Source of the DNA: Bacteroidales bacterium UBA1173
Lineage (GTDB): Bacteria; Bacteroidota; Bacteroidia; Bacteroidales; F082
NCBI GenBank assembly: GCA_002311655.1
Contig: DBYZ01000013.1
Span: 45,222 to 59,762 of the forward strand
Reading direction: 5' to 3'
DNA length: 14,541 nucleotides
Shown here: one piece after another, positions 1-7,097 of the stretch
Layout of the letters: every line of letters starts with the position of its first letter
Numbering within the stretch: position 1 is the first letter of the stretch
Position numbers and translations under genes: made by a program
Notes under the pieces: model-generated
Seen by the model: only the letters and a program-made list of their open reading frames with translations
Database searches by the model: none
Told to the model about the DNA's origin: nothing

Positions 1-674
1 TCACCCTTCTGGTGAACCATGCGGTCGACATAGTACATTGCGCCGAAACCTGTAGCTTCTGGACGGATCAATGAACCACCCCAGCCGTAGCTCTTACCTG
101 TAAGAGCGCCTGTGCTGTGCTCGCGAGCGAGTTTCTTGTAAGCACCGTAGAGGTAACCGATTTCACGGCCGCCAACACCGACGTCACCAGCTGGTGAATC
201 CTGGTCAGCACCGATGTTTCTCCAAAGCTCATACATGAAAGCCTGGCAGAAACGCATGATTTCAGCGTCTGATTTTCCTGTTGGGTCGAAATCAGCACCA
301 CCTTTACCACCACCGAGTGGGAGGTTTGTCAATGAGTTCTTGAAGATCTGTTCGAAACCTAAGAACTTAAGCATTGAAACGTTGACTGCTGGGTGGAAAC
401 GGAGACCGCCTTTGTATGCGCCGAGAGCGGCGTTGTACTGTACACGGTAACCTAAGTTAACCTGCACCTGACCTTTGTCGTCAACCCATGTCACGCGGAA
501 TGTGAAGATGCGATCTGGTTCAACTAAACGTTCAACGATCTTTGCAGCCTCAAATTCTGGATGCTTGTTGTAAACTTCTTCGATTGATTCGAGCACTTCG
601 CGAACTGCTTGCAAATACTCTTTTTCGCCTGGATGTTTCTTTTCCAGGTTTTCCATGATAGTTTGTACTTTCAT
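1..674 (-). CDS. gdhA: NADP-type glutamate dehydrogenase, N-terminal half (partial)
   Basis: Catalyses reductive amination of 2-oxoglutarate with ammonium to glutamate, a main ammonium-assimilation route; a cytosolic hexamer in this family. Only the first 224 codons are present and the gene continues beyond the left edge; the complete family is about 445 residues. The visible part is the substrate-binding domain: YKGGLRFHP at about residues 87-95, the GGGKGG loop with the substrate lysine at about K124, and PAGDVGVGGREIGY at about 161-174, containing the catalytic aspartate (about D164). The start MKVQTIMENL is chosen because a good promoter lies just upstream; a second ATG at codon 7 is possible. 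Cofactor preference is inferred from the family type, since the nucleotide-binding domain is outside the window. Confidence 0.95.
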   Translation of the reverse strand, partial: MKVQTIMENLEKKHPGEKEYLQAVREVLESIEEVYNKHPEFEAAKIVERLVEPDRIFTFRVTWVDDKGQVQVNLGYRVQYNAALGAYKGGLRFHPAVNVSMLKFLGFEQIFKNSLTNLPLGGGKGGADFDPTGKSDAEIMRFCQAFMYELWRNIGADQDSPAGDVGVGGREIGYLYGAYKKLAREHSTGALTGKSYGWGGSLIRPEATGFGAMYYVDRMVHQKG

Positions 675-731
675 TACTTTTGTATTTAAAGTTAATTAAT
701 ACGTTTATGAATTTTCCTTTAAAATTTTCTG

Positions 732-762
732 CAAAATTAGCACTTTATTTTATATTTGACAA
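732..762 (-). promoter_or_regulatory. Bacteroidota-type promoter for gdhA
   Basis: Read on the minus strand, TAATTTTG (732-739) fits the phylum's -7 consensus TAnnTTTG, and a TTG at 760-762 lies 20 bp further upstream, where the -33 element is expected. The predicted 5' leader to the gdhA ATG is about 50-55 nt. No start site has been measured. Confidence 0.6.
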
Positions 763-780
763 TTATTTTCAAAAATATTT

Positions 781-1440
781 TTATTTCGCGTTTCCAACAT
801 ACTCTCCTTCGTTCCAAATCAAGATTTCACTGACACTTCCGTCGATGTTGTAATGTATCTCCCTGCCATGTTTCACATTGTTTTTATAATGGATTTCGGC
901 ATTTTGATACGCTCCGCCATCCGCAAAACCTTTCTGAACGCCAGTACCTTTATCGTAAACCGCGTTGCTTCCAATGCTACCGTCAGCGTAATACATAATC
1001 CAGCCGCCATGCATCATGCCGTCGAGATACTCACCCTCGACAAACGGCTTGCCATTGTCGTACCATTGATAGAACATGCCGTTCAAGACACCATCCTTGT
1101 AAGTCGATTTTTTCACAAGAGTACCGAAAACATTGTACTCCTCCACCACTCCATCGTATTGATTGTCTTTATAATACGACTTCTCCTCAAGATTTCCGTT
1201 CTCGTACCAACGCATCGCCTCACCGTTAAGAACGTTCATCGAATAAGTGACCTCCATCTCTGGCTTTCCGTTGCGGTAATACCATCTGCAAACACCATCC
1301 AGCTTACCGTCGGTGTAACGCAACTCGGATTTCACGATTCCATCGCTCCAATATGAAACCACGGTATCGTCCTTTTCTCCACAAGAAAGAAATAAAAGAT
1401 TGATTGTCAATAATATAGAAATAATTATCTTATTTCTCAT
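781..1440 (-). CDS. MORN/YwqK-type repeat lipoprotein
   Basis: A 219-residue protein with a lipoprotein signal: hydrophobic stretch at about residues 4-19 and a candidate lipidated cysteine C20 (LFLSC). The next residues, GEKDD, are charged and acidic like the surface-export signals known in Bacteroidota lipoproteins. From about residue 30 to 205 it is made of imperfect repeats of about 20-25 residues of the kind G.....WY.NG....E..Y.DG..NG (MORN_2/YwqK style). Such proteins are often labelled 'YwqK family antitoxin', but nothing here shows an antitoxin function. The start codon overlaps the end of the upstream gene by 11 bp, so the two are probably translationally coupled. Likely a surface or periplasmic protein; molecular role unknown. 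Confidence 0.8.
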   Translation of the reverse strand: MRNKIIISILLTINLLFLSCGEKDDTVVSYWSDGIVKSELRYTDGKLDGVCRWYYRNGKPEMEVTYSMNVLNGEAMRWYENGNLEEKSYYKDNQYDGVVEEYNVFGTLVKKSTYKDGVLNGMFYQWYDNGKPFVEGEYLDGMMHGGWIMYYADGSIGSNAVYDKGTGVQKGFADGGAYQNAEIHYKNNVKHGREIHYNIDGSVSEILIWNEGEYVGNAK

Positions 1441-2764
1441 AACCAGTTGTCAAAATGACTTTGTTGTAGCCTTTAAACTGATAAACATTCCAGAAAGTGT
1501 TCTCATAACCCGAAAAATCATAATCCTGACGGAACATGAAGCGCGTATGAAGCAATGGGATATTGTAATTCGGCAGGTTTTCCATCATTTCGCAGCCGAA
1601 AAGCTTGAGAGCGTTGAGGAAATACCACCCAATATCGAAACCCTGATATGCGTAGTCGTTAGGTTCAGTCTCGTATCTGTTTCTGAATTTGCAGATAAAA
1701 CTTTCTGTCCTAATACCCTGATAATCAATATAGGTATCATCAAAATAGATGGCATGCATCTTCATCAGGTTATCGTTGAACAGTCCGCTGAATTTGCTCC
1801 ATTCAGGCAATAAAATCACGGTGATCGGGAAATTCTCGGTAAGTTTCGTCACCTTGTTGACGATTTCGTTGGCAAAAACCTTATCAGTTCCATAAACGAT
1901 GAAGAGGTTGTTTCGCATCGTTGAGGCGTAATCCTGCACGAAATTCAAACTGTCCCGCTGATAATTGATATTGACTATCCTATTATGAAAAACGGTGCTA
2001 TCGTCGACACAGCGTCTCAGCGAATCGAGGTTAAGACTTACGTTATCAGTACGATAATCATGCTCTTCAAATTCGACTTTCAGGTATTTCCATCTTTTAT
2101 GATGGCTCTTGATAACCTTAACTATATGATTATTATCAACATACGAACAACTGTCGATGTTACGCTCAACGATTTCGTTTATCTTTTCAATCATTACAGC
2201 ATCACTAAATGAGTCTTTGCCGATGATAAACACATTGTTGGCGTGATAATAATTTTTGATGATACTGTCGAGTGGTGCGAGCTGTGCGTCAAGTGAAGGC
2301 TTCACTTTTATCACATTAGGATGATTCTCAACGATTTCCGAGCGCTGAGTGATAGGATTCACTATCGGGATATTGTTCTCGACGGCGAAATTTTTCACCA
2401 CGTTGAACGGCTTGAGATAAAACGGTCCGACGATCAGGTTGGCTGTTGCCAGCCATGGGTCAACAATGGCGGAATCGGCTTTTTTCACGTCGTTGTCGAC
2501 ATCGTAAACCTTCAGGTCCAACTTCATGTTACGGCTGCTCACCATGGAGTCGGCGGCAATCATGAAACCTTCATAAAAATGCAGGAACGAGAACGGCTTG
2601 GTGAGCAACGTCTTGTTTGACGGCTCAGCATTGAAAAACTCCTCATCGACCTGCTCAAGATACAGAGGCACCATGAGTGCCACTCGGCATGTGTCCTGTG
2701 CCTTGACCTCCACAGAAGCCAAGAAACACAGGCAAAGCGCGATATTTAACAGTTTTTTTATCAT
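1430..2764 (-). CDS. PBP1-like (type 1 periplasmic binding fold) secreted protein
   Basis: A 444-residue protein with a signal peptide (MIKKLLNIALCLCFLASVEVKA, cleavage probably before QDTC). The mature part has features of a type 1 periplasmic-binding fold: an opening VALMVPLYL strand, then FYEGFMIAADSM, ANLIVGPFYLKPFNVVKNFAVENNIPIVNPIT at about 105-140, and a second lobe with NVFIIGKDSF and DYAYQGFDIGWYFLNAL near the C-terminus. This resembles the ABC-transporter substrate-binding-like module that in many Bacteroidota is joined to LysM domains, and distantly the LpoA-type activators of penicillin-binding proteins. No LysM motif is visible. It overlaps yitT by 4 bp (ATGA) and the lipoprotein gene by 11 bp. 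A role at the cell envelope is inferred; the ligand is unknown. Confidence 0.75.
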   Translation of the reverse strand: MIKKLLNIALCLCFLASVEVKAQDTCRVALMVPLYLEQVDEEFFNAEPSNKTLLTKPFSFLHFYEGFMIAADSMVSSRNMKLDLKVYDVDNDVKKADSAIVDPWLATANLIVGPFYLKPFNVVKNFAVENNIPIVNPITQRSEIVENHPNVIKVKPSLDAQLAPLDSIIKNYYHANNVFIIGKDSFSDAVMIEKINEIVERNIDSCSYVDNNHIVKVIKSHHKRWKYLKVEFEEHDYRTDNVSLNLDSLRRCVDDSTVFHNRIVNINYQRDSLNFVQDYASTMRNNLFIVYGTDKVFANEIVNKVTKLTENFPITVILLPEWSKFSGLFNDNLMKMHAIYFDDTYIDYQGIRTESFICKFRNRYETEPNDYAYQGFDIGWYFLNALKLFGCEMMENLPNYNIPLLHTRFMFRQDYDFSGYENTFWNVYQFKGYNKVILTTGYEK

Positions 2765-3720
2765 TTATTCTCGTTATGTGGGAGCGGCACAAAGCCGTTG
2801 CCCATCACTTCAGCACTTTCAATCACGTTGACAAACGCGTTCGGGTCGATGCTGCGCAAGTTCATCTTCAACTTAACCAAATCGGTGCGGTTGAGGTTGG
2901 TGTAAATCATCTTACGCTCCTGACCTTTGAACAATCCTGAGCCCACGAAACATGTACCACCTCTATCCAAGTCGTTGATAATAAACAATCTGACCTCTTC
3001 AATCTTATCAGTGATAATGAACGCTGTCTTGTAGCTCTTGATACCGTCAACCACAAGGTCGATGATCTTGCTTTCTATCACAATCAGGAGGATTGAGTAG
3101 ATTGGCAGACGGATCTGACCAAGCAGAAGCGATGTCAAGGTGATTATCGAGTCAACTATCATCACTAACGTACCGAGAGAGATTTTAGTATATTTGTGCA
3201 GAATCATCGAGATGATGTCGCTGCCACCTGAGGTGGCTCCTGATTTGAACACGAAGCCGATTGCGAGACCGTAGATACCGCCAGCCACGAGTGTGTTGAG
3301 GAAGTAGTCAGGCTTGAAATACATGTTTGTTCCGAGGATTTCGAGCATCGACTTGTCGATTGTCTGACCTTCTGTGACCTCATGAATGAACTCAAAAATC
3401 ACAGGTTTGTAGCCCCATGTCGACTCAAGCACGAATGTGGCTCCAAATATGAGCAATGTCGACAAGATGGTCTTAAATCCGAATTTCGGTCCGAGAATCC
3501 ATGTGCCGATAAGGAGCAGCGGTATATCCATGCAGATGGCGTACAATGACACTTTCCAAGGATACAACGCGTTGAGCACGTTGGAGAGACCATAGGTGCC
3601 GCCTGGTGCGAGATGGTAAGGATTAACGAACATCACGTCGCCCACGGCGAACAAGACGCTTCCCAAGATAAGGAAGGCGTAGGAGATTATTTCCTGTTTC
3701 CAGTTGATTTGTTTTGTCAT
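2761..3720 (-). CDS. YitT family membrane protein (DUF161 + DUF2179)
   Basis: A 319-residue integral membrane protein. About six hydrophobic segments can be seen (roughly 10-28, 58-76, 82-99, 140-160, 181-200, 205-221), with the family's conserved KSGATSGGSDII at 159-170. The C-terminal cytosolic DUF2179 domain spans about 229-310 (TAFIITDKIEEV, then LDRGGTCFVGSGLFKGQERKMIY). The reading frame stays open upstream to 3804, but that extension is encoded by a dispersed repeat, so the ATG giving MTKQINWK is preferred; it is preceded by an A-rich stretch typical of Bacteroidota. No TAnnTTTG promoter is visible in the gap, so transcription probably comes from guaA. Substrate and function of the family are not established. 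Confidence 0.85.
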   Translation of the reverse strand: MTKQINWKQEIISYAFLILGSVLFAVGDVMFVNPYHLAPGGTYGLSNVLNALYPWKVSLYAICMDIPLLLIGTWILGPKFGFKTILSTLLIFGATFVLESTWGYKPVIFEFIHEVTEGQTIDKSMLEILGTNMYFKPDYFLNTLVAGGIYGLAIGFVFKSGATSGGSDIISMILHKYTKISLGTLVMIVDSIITLTSLLLGQIRLPIYSILLIVIESKIIDLVVDGIKSYKTAFIITDKIEEVRLFIINDLDRGGTCFVGSGLFKGQERKMIYTNLNRTDLVKLKMNLRSIDPNAFVNVIESAEVMGNGFVPLPHNENK

Positions 3721-3735
3721 ATTACTTATTTTTTC

Positions 3736-3825
3736 TCTCGCAGATCTCGCAGAATCCGCAGATTTAGTTATTTTTCTATTCTTCCACAATGATTTTGTTC
3801 GCAAGCGAACTGATCCCGCAGATTT
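3736..3825. repeat. Dispersed 9-mer palindromic repeat, copy A (half-size)
   Basis: Starts with three consecutive 9-bp units, TCTCGCAGA twice (3736-3753) and then ATCCGCAGA (3754-3762). An A/T-rich spacer containing TATTCTTCC follows, then the hairpin GTTCGCAAGCGAAC (3797-3810) and TGATCCCGCAGA. It runs up to the stop codon of guaA (3826-3828). It matches the reverse complement of the right half of copy B (about 9156-9237), including the order arm, TATTCTTCC, hairpin and TGATC, so it looks like a single half unit. Confidence 0.75.
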
Positions 3826-5400
3826 TTACTCCCATTCTATAGTCGCTGGCGGTTTAGAAGAAATGTCATAGCACACTCTGTTGACGCCTTTGACCTTATT
3901 AATTATATCATTTGAAACTTTTGCCATAAATTCATACGGGAGATGCACCCAGTCGGCGGTCATTCCGTCGGTGGAGATGACTGCACGCAGAGCGATGGTG
4001 TATTCGTAGCTGCGCTCATCCCCCATCACACCGACGCTCTTCACAGGAAGTAGCATCGTTCCGGCTTGCCAGATGCTGTCGTAGAGGTTGTCAGCCATCT
4101 CGTTTGGATACGATGCGCTCGGCAGTTCACATTTCCACTCTCTCAGCCCACGGATGAAGATATCGTCGGCATCACGCAGGATGCGGAGTTTCTCTTCAGT
4201 GACTTCACCAAGGATACGGATTCCGAGGCTCGGTCCAGGGAAAGGATGACGACCTACCAGCTCGCGTTTGATGCCTAATGCACGACCCACGCGACGGACC
4301 TCGTCTTTGAACAATGCGCGCAACGGCTCCACAATCTTGAGGTTCATCTTTTCAGGGAGACCGCCCACATTGTGATGCGACTTTATTTTGCAGCTCGGTC
4401 CGTTGACGCTTACGCTCTCGATGACATCAGGATAGATGGTGCCTTGTGCAAGCCATTTCGCGCCTTCAATTTTCTTGGCTTCAGCCTCGAACACGTCGAT
4501 AAACGTGGAACCGATTGCCTTACGTTTTGCTTCAGGGTCGGTGACGCCTGCAAGTTTGCTTAAGAACAGATTACCAGCATGAACGCCTATCACGTTGAGA
4601 CCCAAGTCTTTATATGAATCGAGAACGTCTTCAAATTCGTTTTTTCGGAGAAGACCGTTGTCGACGAAGATACATGTGAGGTTTTTACCAATAGCTTTGT
4701 TGAGCAAGACTGCAGCCACGGTGCTGTCGACGCCGCCTGAGAGACCCAGAATCACCTTGTCGTCACCAAGTTTTGCTCGCATCGCATCGACGGTGGTGTC
4801 GATAAACGAGTCAGGAGTCCAGTTGCCGTGGCAGCCGCAGATATTCATCGCGAAGTTTTCGAGCATCTTCGGACCTTCCTTGCTGTGGAACACCTCCGGA
4901 TGGAACTGCACCGCCCAGGTATCCTCGCCGTCGATTTTGTATGCGGCGTTTTCCACGTCGTCAGTCTTGGCGATAACATGAGCGTTTTTAGGCAGACGAG
5001 CGATAGTGTCACCATGCGACATCCACACCTGCGAGGTCTTTGACACGCCACGGAAAAGAATGTTATCCTCCTCCACCACTGTCAGCATAGCGCGACCATA
5101 TTCACGTGCCAGTGACGAGTTCACCTCGCCTCCGAAATGATGCGCCATAAACTGTGCTCCGTAGCAAATTCCGAACAACGGCAGACGGCCTTTTATGTTC
5201 GACAAATCGGCGAAAGGAGCTTTCTCGTCGCGCACCGACGAAGGGCTTCCGCTAAGGATAACACCTTTGATATCGTCAGTGATTGCCGGGATCTTGTTGT
5301 ATGGATGAATTTCACAATAGACGTTGAGCTCGCGCAAACGGCGGCCAATCAGTTGTGTCACTTGTGAACCGAAATCTAAAATCAGAATTGTTTCCTGCAT
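3826..5400 (-). CDS. guaA: GMP synthase (glutamine-hydrolysing)
   Basis: Converts XMP to GMP using glutamine and ATP, the last step of de novo guanine nucleotide synthesis; cytosolic. 524 residues, close to the usual length. The N-terminal class I glutamine amidotransferase domain has the nucleophile C79 in FGICYGAQ and the H168/E170 pair in QFHPEVF. The ATP-pyrophosphatase domain has the P-loop SGGVDST at about 221-227, and the C-terminal dimerisation domain ends in DISSKPPATIEWE. The start MQETILILDFGS is chosen over an in-frame upstream ATG because it matches the family and follows a promoter. Copy A of the dispersed repeat begins directly after its stop codon. A divergent gene starts about 100 bp upstream. 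Confidence 0.97.
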   Translation of the reverse strand: MQETILILDFGSQVTQLIGRRLRELNVYCEIHPYNKIPAITDDIKGVILSGSPSSVRDEKAPFADLSNIKGRLPLFGICYGAQFMAHHFGGEVNSSLAREYGRAMLTVVEEDNILFRGVSKTSQVWMSHGDTIARLPKNAHVIAKTDDVENAAYKIDGEDTWAVQFHPEVFHSKEGPKMLENFAMNICGCHGNWTPDSFIDTTVDAMRAKLGDDKVILGLSGGVDSTVAAVLLNKAIGKNLTCIFVDNGLLRKNEFEDVLDSYKDLGLNVIGVHAGNLFLSKLAGVTDPEAKRKAIGSTFIDVFEAEAKKIEGAKWLAQGTIYPDVIESVSVNGPSCKIKSHHNVGGLPEKMNLKIVEPLRALFKDEVRRVGRALGIKRELVGRHPFPGPSLGIRILGEVTEEKLRILRDADDIFIRGLREWKCELPSASYPNEMADNLYDSIWQAGTMLLPVKSVGVMGDERSYEYTIALRAVISTDGMTADWVHLPYEFMAKVSNDIINKVKGVNRVCYDISSKPPATIEWE

Positions 5401-5418
5401 AATGGTAAAATTTCGGTG

Positions 5419-5454
5419 CAAAAATACAAAAATAATAGCGACATTTAACATCAA
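5419..5454 (-). promoter_or_regulatory. Promoter for guaA
   Basis: On the minus strand TATTTTTG (5419-5426) fits TAnnTTTG, with a TTG-containing candidate -33 (TTGA, 5451-5454) about 24 bp upstream. This gives a leader of about 15 nt. It is back to back with the plus-strand promoter at 5444-5477, so the two overlap. Confidence 0.5.
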
Positions 5455-5477
5455 TATTTAAAAAAATGTTATCTTTG
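5444..5477 (+). promoter_or_regulatory. Promoter for the Lys-rich membrane protein gene
   Basis: TATCTTTG at 5470-5477 is a full match to TAnnTTTG, with TTTA at 5444-5447 as a weak -33. The ATG at 5497 follows about 15 nt after the expected transcription start. It interleaves with the divergent guaA promoter. Confidence 0.6.
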
Positions 5478-5496
5478 CAACGTAACAATCATCATT

Positions 5497-6111
5497 ATGG
5501 CAAAAGCATCAAAAAAACCGGCAAAGCCGAAGAAAAAAGGCAGTTCGAAGAAGAAAAACTCAAAAAATATCTTCACAAAACTCATTGTGATTATTTTTGT
5601 AGTGATATTGGCTTTCTTTATGATTTTCAGCATCTTCAAGCCATCAGGCAAGAAGAATATCGAGAAAAAGGAGACACCAAAGGTTACAACCGAGGTTACA
5701 AAAGAAACAAAACCTGCTGAAAAACCGAAGACCACAGCTGAAAAGAAAGATATTGAGATAAAAAAGGATAAAAAAGAAGAGAAAAAAGCCGCAGAGACCA
5801 AGGTGGTGGCGAAAAGCATCAAGGGAACATGGCAAAGCACCACTGGCGGCGCATTCCTCACCATGGACGGGAAAGGATACCGCCTCGATTTCATGGGCGT
5901 GGACAGCGACAAGCCGATTATCGGAACATACAGCGTTGACGGCGATTTGATTACATTTATAAATCAAAAAGACCCTTGCAAGGATGTCAAGGGTCTTTAT
6001 GAGGTTAAGTTCATCAAGAACGAGATCGGGTTCAAGTGCAAATCCGACGATTGCATCAAGCGCAAGGCCACCCTACCAACCAAGTGGGAATGGCTCGACG
6101 CCGAGGATTAG
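5497..6111 (+). CDS. Lys/Glu-rich single-pass membrane protein
   Basis: A 204-residue protein not recognised as a named family. Residues 1-27 are very lysine rich (MAKASKKPAKPKKK...). One membrane segment follows at about 28-47 (LIVIIFVVILAFFMIF), then a charged low-complexity linker rich in K, E and T (about 50-107). The C-terminal domain (about 108-204) begins IKGTWQSTTGGAFLTMDGKGYRL and continues with GTYSVDGDLITF, a pattern seen in small lipocalin-like beta barrels; it carries cysteines at about 161, 181 and 186. The topology suggests a positive N-terminus inside and the C-terminal domain outside the cytoplasmic membrane. Its last bases overlap the convergent gene by 4 bp, and its coding region contains a terminator-like hairpin that probably serves that opposing operon. 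Confidence 0.8.
   Translation: MAKASKKPAKPKKKGSSKKKNSKNIFTKLIVIIFVVILAFFMIFSIFKPSGKKNIEKKETPKVTTEVTKETKPAEKPKTTAEKKDIEIKKDKKEEKKAAETKVVAKSIKGTWQSTTGGAFLTMDGKGYRLDFMGVDSDKPIIGTYSVDGDLITFINQKDPCKDVKGLYEVKFIKNEIGFKCKSDDCIKRKATLPTKWEWLDAED
5966..5998 (-). terminator. Intrinsic terminator of the SPFH operon, inside the opposing gene
   Basis: AAAGACCCTTG (5968-5978) and CAAGGGTCTTT (5988-5998) form a perfect 11-bp stem with a 9-nt loop. On the minus strand the stem runs into TTTTTGATTT, the layout of a rho-independent terminator, about 110 bp past the stop codon at 6108. On the plus strand it is followed only by TTTAT, so it should be weaker for the gene that contains it, where it encodes residues about 157-168. 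Confidence 0.6.
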
Positions 6112-6116
6112 TCCTC
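6103..6116. other. Palindromic overlap of two convergent stop codons
   Basis: GAGGA-TTAG-TCCTC: the TAG of the plus-strand gene (6109-6111) and the TAA of the minus-strand gene (6108-6110) share the loop of a 5-bp inverted repeat. As a consequence both proteins end in the residues ED. Confidence 0.7.
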
Positions 6117-6407
6117 AAACCACTGTTTCTTCTTGAAAAACGTGGTGTAGATGAACATCACGACAGAAATAAACACCAGTCCGAGTCGTGAGGCTTTGTA
6201 GTCGCCTGCGAGGTCGTAAACCACGAAATCGTAGACCACGAAGCACACTAATCCCAACAACACAAAGAGAAATGCGACATTCAATTTGTTAATGACCGTG
6301 CGTCTGCGATCAGGGTCATAAATCCGTTTTGCTATTGCCGGCATGCCGAAATAAAGCGCCACATAGAGGGCAATCAATGTCAGTTCGATAATTCTTTCGA
6401 TATCCAT
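6108..6407 (-). CDS. Small multi-pass membrane protein (99 aa)
   Basis: Not recognised as a known family. Hydrophobic segments at about residues 6-25 (IIELTLIALYVALYFGMPAI), 43-63 (NVAFLFVLLGLVCFVVYDFVV) and 73-91 (SRLGLVFISVVMFIYTTFF) predict three membrane helices. A basic stretch, KRIYDPDRRR, follows the first. It is the last gene of a five-gene operon, starting 2 bp after the ribbon-helix-helix gene, and its stop codon overlaps that of the convergent plus-strand gene. Function unknown; a membrane role with the SPFH and PH-domain partners is inferred from context only. Confidence 0.75.
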   Translation of the reverse strand: MDIERIIELTLIALYVALYFGMPAIAKRIYDPDRRRTVINKLNVAFLFVLLGLVCFVVYDFVVYDLAGDYKASRLGLVFISVVMFIYTTFFKKKQWFED

Positions 6408-6409
6408 AA

Positions 6410-6568
6410 TTAAATACGTTTATTTTTCTTAAGTGCTTCATTTATAATCCATTGGATCTGCCCGTTGATGGAACGGAACTCGTCCGCCGCCCACTTCTCA
6501 ACGGCATCCATCGTCTTCGCGTCGAGGCGCAGGACGAAATTTTTGGTATTATCCTTTTCTTTAGCCAT
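6410..6568 (-). CDS. Arc-like ribbon-helix-helix protein (52 aa)
   Basis: A 52-residue protein starting MAKEKDNTKNFVLRLDAKTM. The short beta strand NFVLRL, helix DAKTMDAVEKWAADEF, turn RSINGQ and helix IQWIINEALKK fit the Arc/MetJ ribbon-helix-helix fold, which dimerises and binds DNA through the beta strand. Proteins of this kind usually act as repressors, often of their own operon. The start is placed at ATG 6566-6568, two bases after the upstream stop codon; the longer open frame would run back into the preceding gene and has a non-Arc-like N-terminus. A candidate target is the dyad near the operon promoter (8994-9015). No toxin-like partner is obvious in the operon. Confidence 0.85.
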   Translation of the reverse strand: MAKEKDNTKNFVLRLDAKTMDAVEKWAADEFRSINGQIQWIINEALKKNKRI

Positions 6569-6570
6569 TT

Positions 6571-7095
6571 TTAAATTATTGCCGGAAGCAAAGAAACTAC
6601 AGTAACAATTGCAATAAATATTCCCGCAATCACCCAACTTCTTGTTGTTGTAACAAATTTACAATCAACGAGTTCCGTCTCATCTATAATCTTTACGGTT
6701 TTTGTCATCTCGTCATAAAGCTGATGTGTTTGTTCCATATCTTTGAAGTTGATGTAAATGCTTTCTCTGACAGTCTCAATCTTAATAATAGGGCCTTTGA
6801 AGTGATTTTCGATATAAAACAGAGACCTTTTGCCGCCTAGGATTCTGAAAACGCCTTTCCACATTTTCAATCCGGCATAACCGTTGGATCTCATCATGAC
6901 TTTAGGCAGTTTTTCCACCATACTGATAGATTTTATCACATAATTAGGAATGTTTGCCGGATAGACGAAATCGTTGATAACTATGAGATCGTTGAAAATC
7001 TCGAACTTGGTCTTTTTCCTGAAAATCTCCAGAAAGACTATCGTCAGGACAAAGACCAGCACCATCATAAGCCAAAACAGCGTCATATCATTCAT
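6571..7095 (-). CDS. Membrane-anchored bacterial PH-domain protein
   Basis: A 174-residue protein with a hydrophobic segment at each end (about 5-24 and 153-172). Between them is a beta-rich domain (about 36-136) containing GYAGLKMWKGVFRILGGKR, SLFYIE, GPIIKIETVRESIYINF and the closing helix DMEQTHQLYDEMTKT. This pattern is typical of bacterial PH-like (bPH) domains. The start is ATG 7093-7095 (MNDMTLF), two bases after the stop of the CPBP gene; a slightly upstream TTG is in frame but would overlap that stop. It is the third gene of the operon. Bacterial PH domains are mostly protein-interaction or membrane-sensing modules; the specific role is unknown. Confidence 0.75.
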   Translation of the reverse strand: MNDMTLFWLMMVLVFVLTIVFLEIFRKKTKFEIFNDLIVINDFVYPANIPNYVIKSISMVEKLPKVMMRSNGYAGLKMWKGVFRILGGKRSLFYIENHFKGPIIKIETVRESIYINFKDMEQTHQLYDEMTKTVKIIDETELVDCKFVTTTRSWVIAGIFIAIVTVVSLLPAII

Positions 7096-7097
7096 AA

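Noticed and set aside
3721..3804. N-terminal extension of the yitT gene to 3804
   Set aside because: The added residues are encoded by a dispersed repeat and do not resemble the family's N-terminus; the ATG at 3718-3720 gives the usual length.
5401..5454. N-terminal extension of guaA to 5454
   Set aside because: It would include the guaA promoter elements, and GMP synthases start just before the ILDFGSQ strand, as at 5400.
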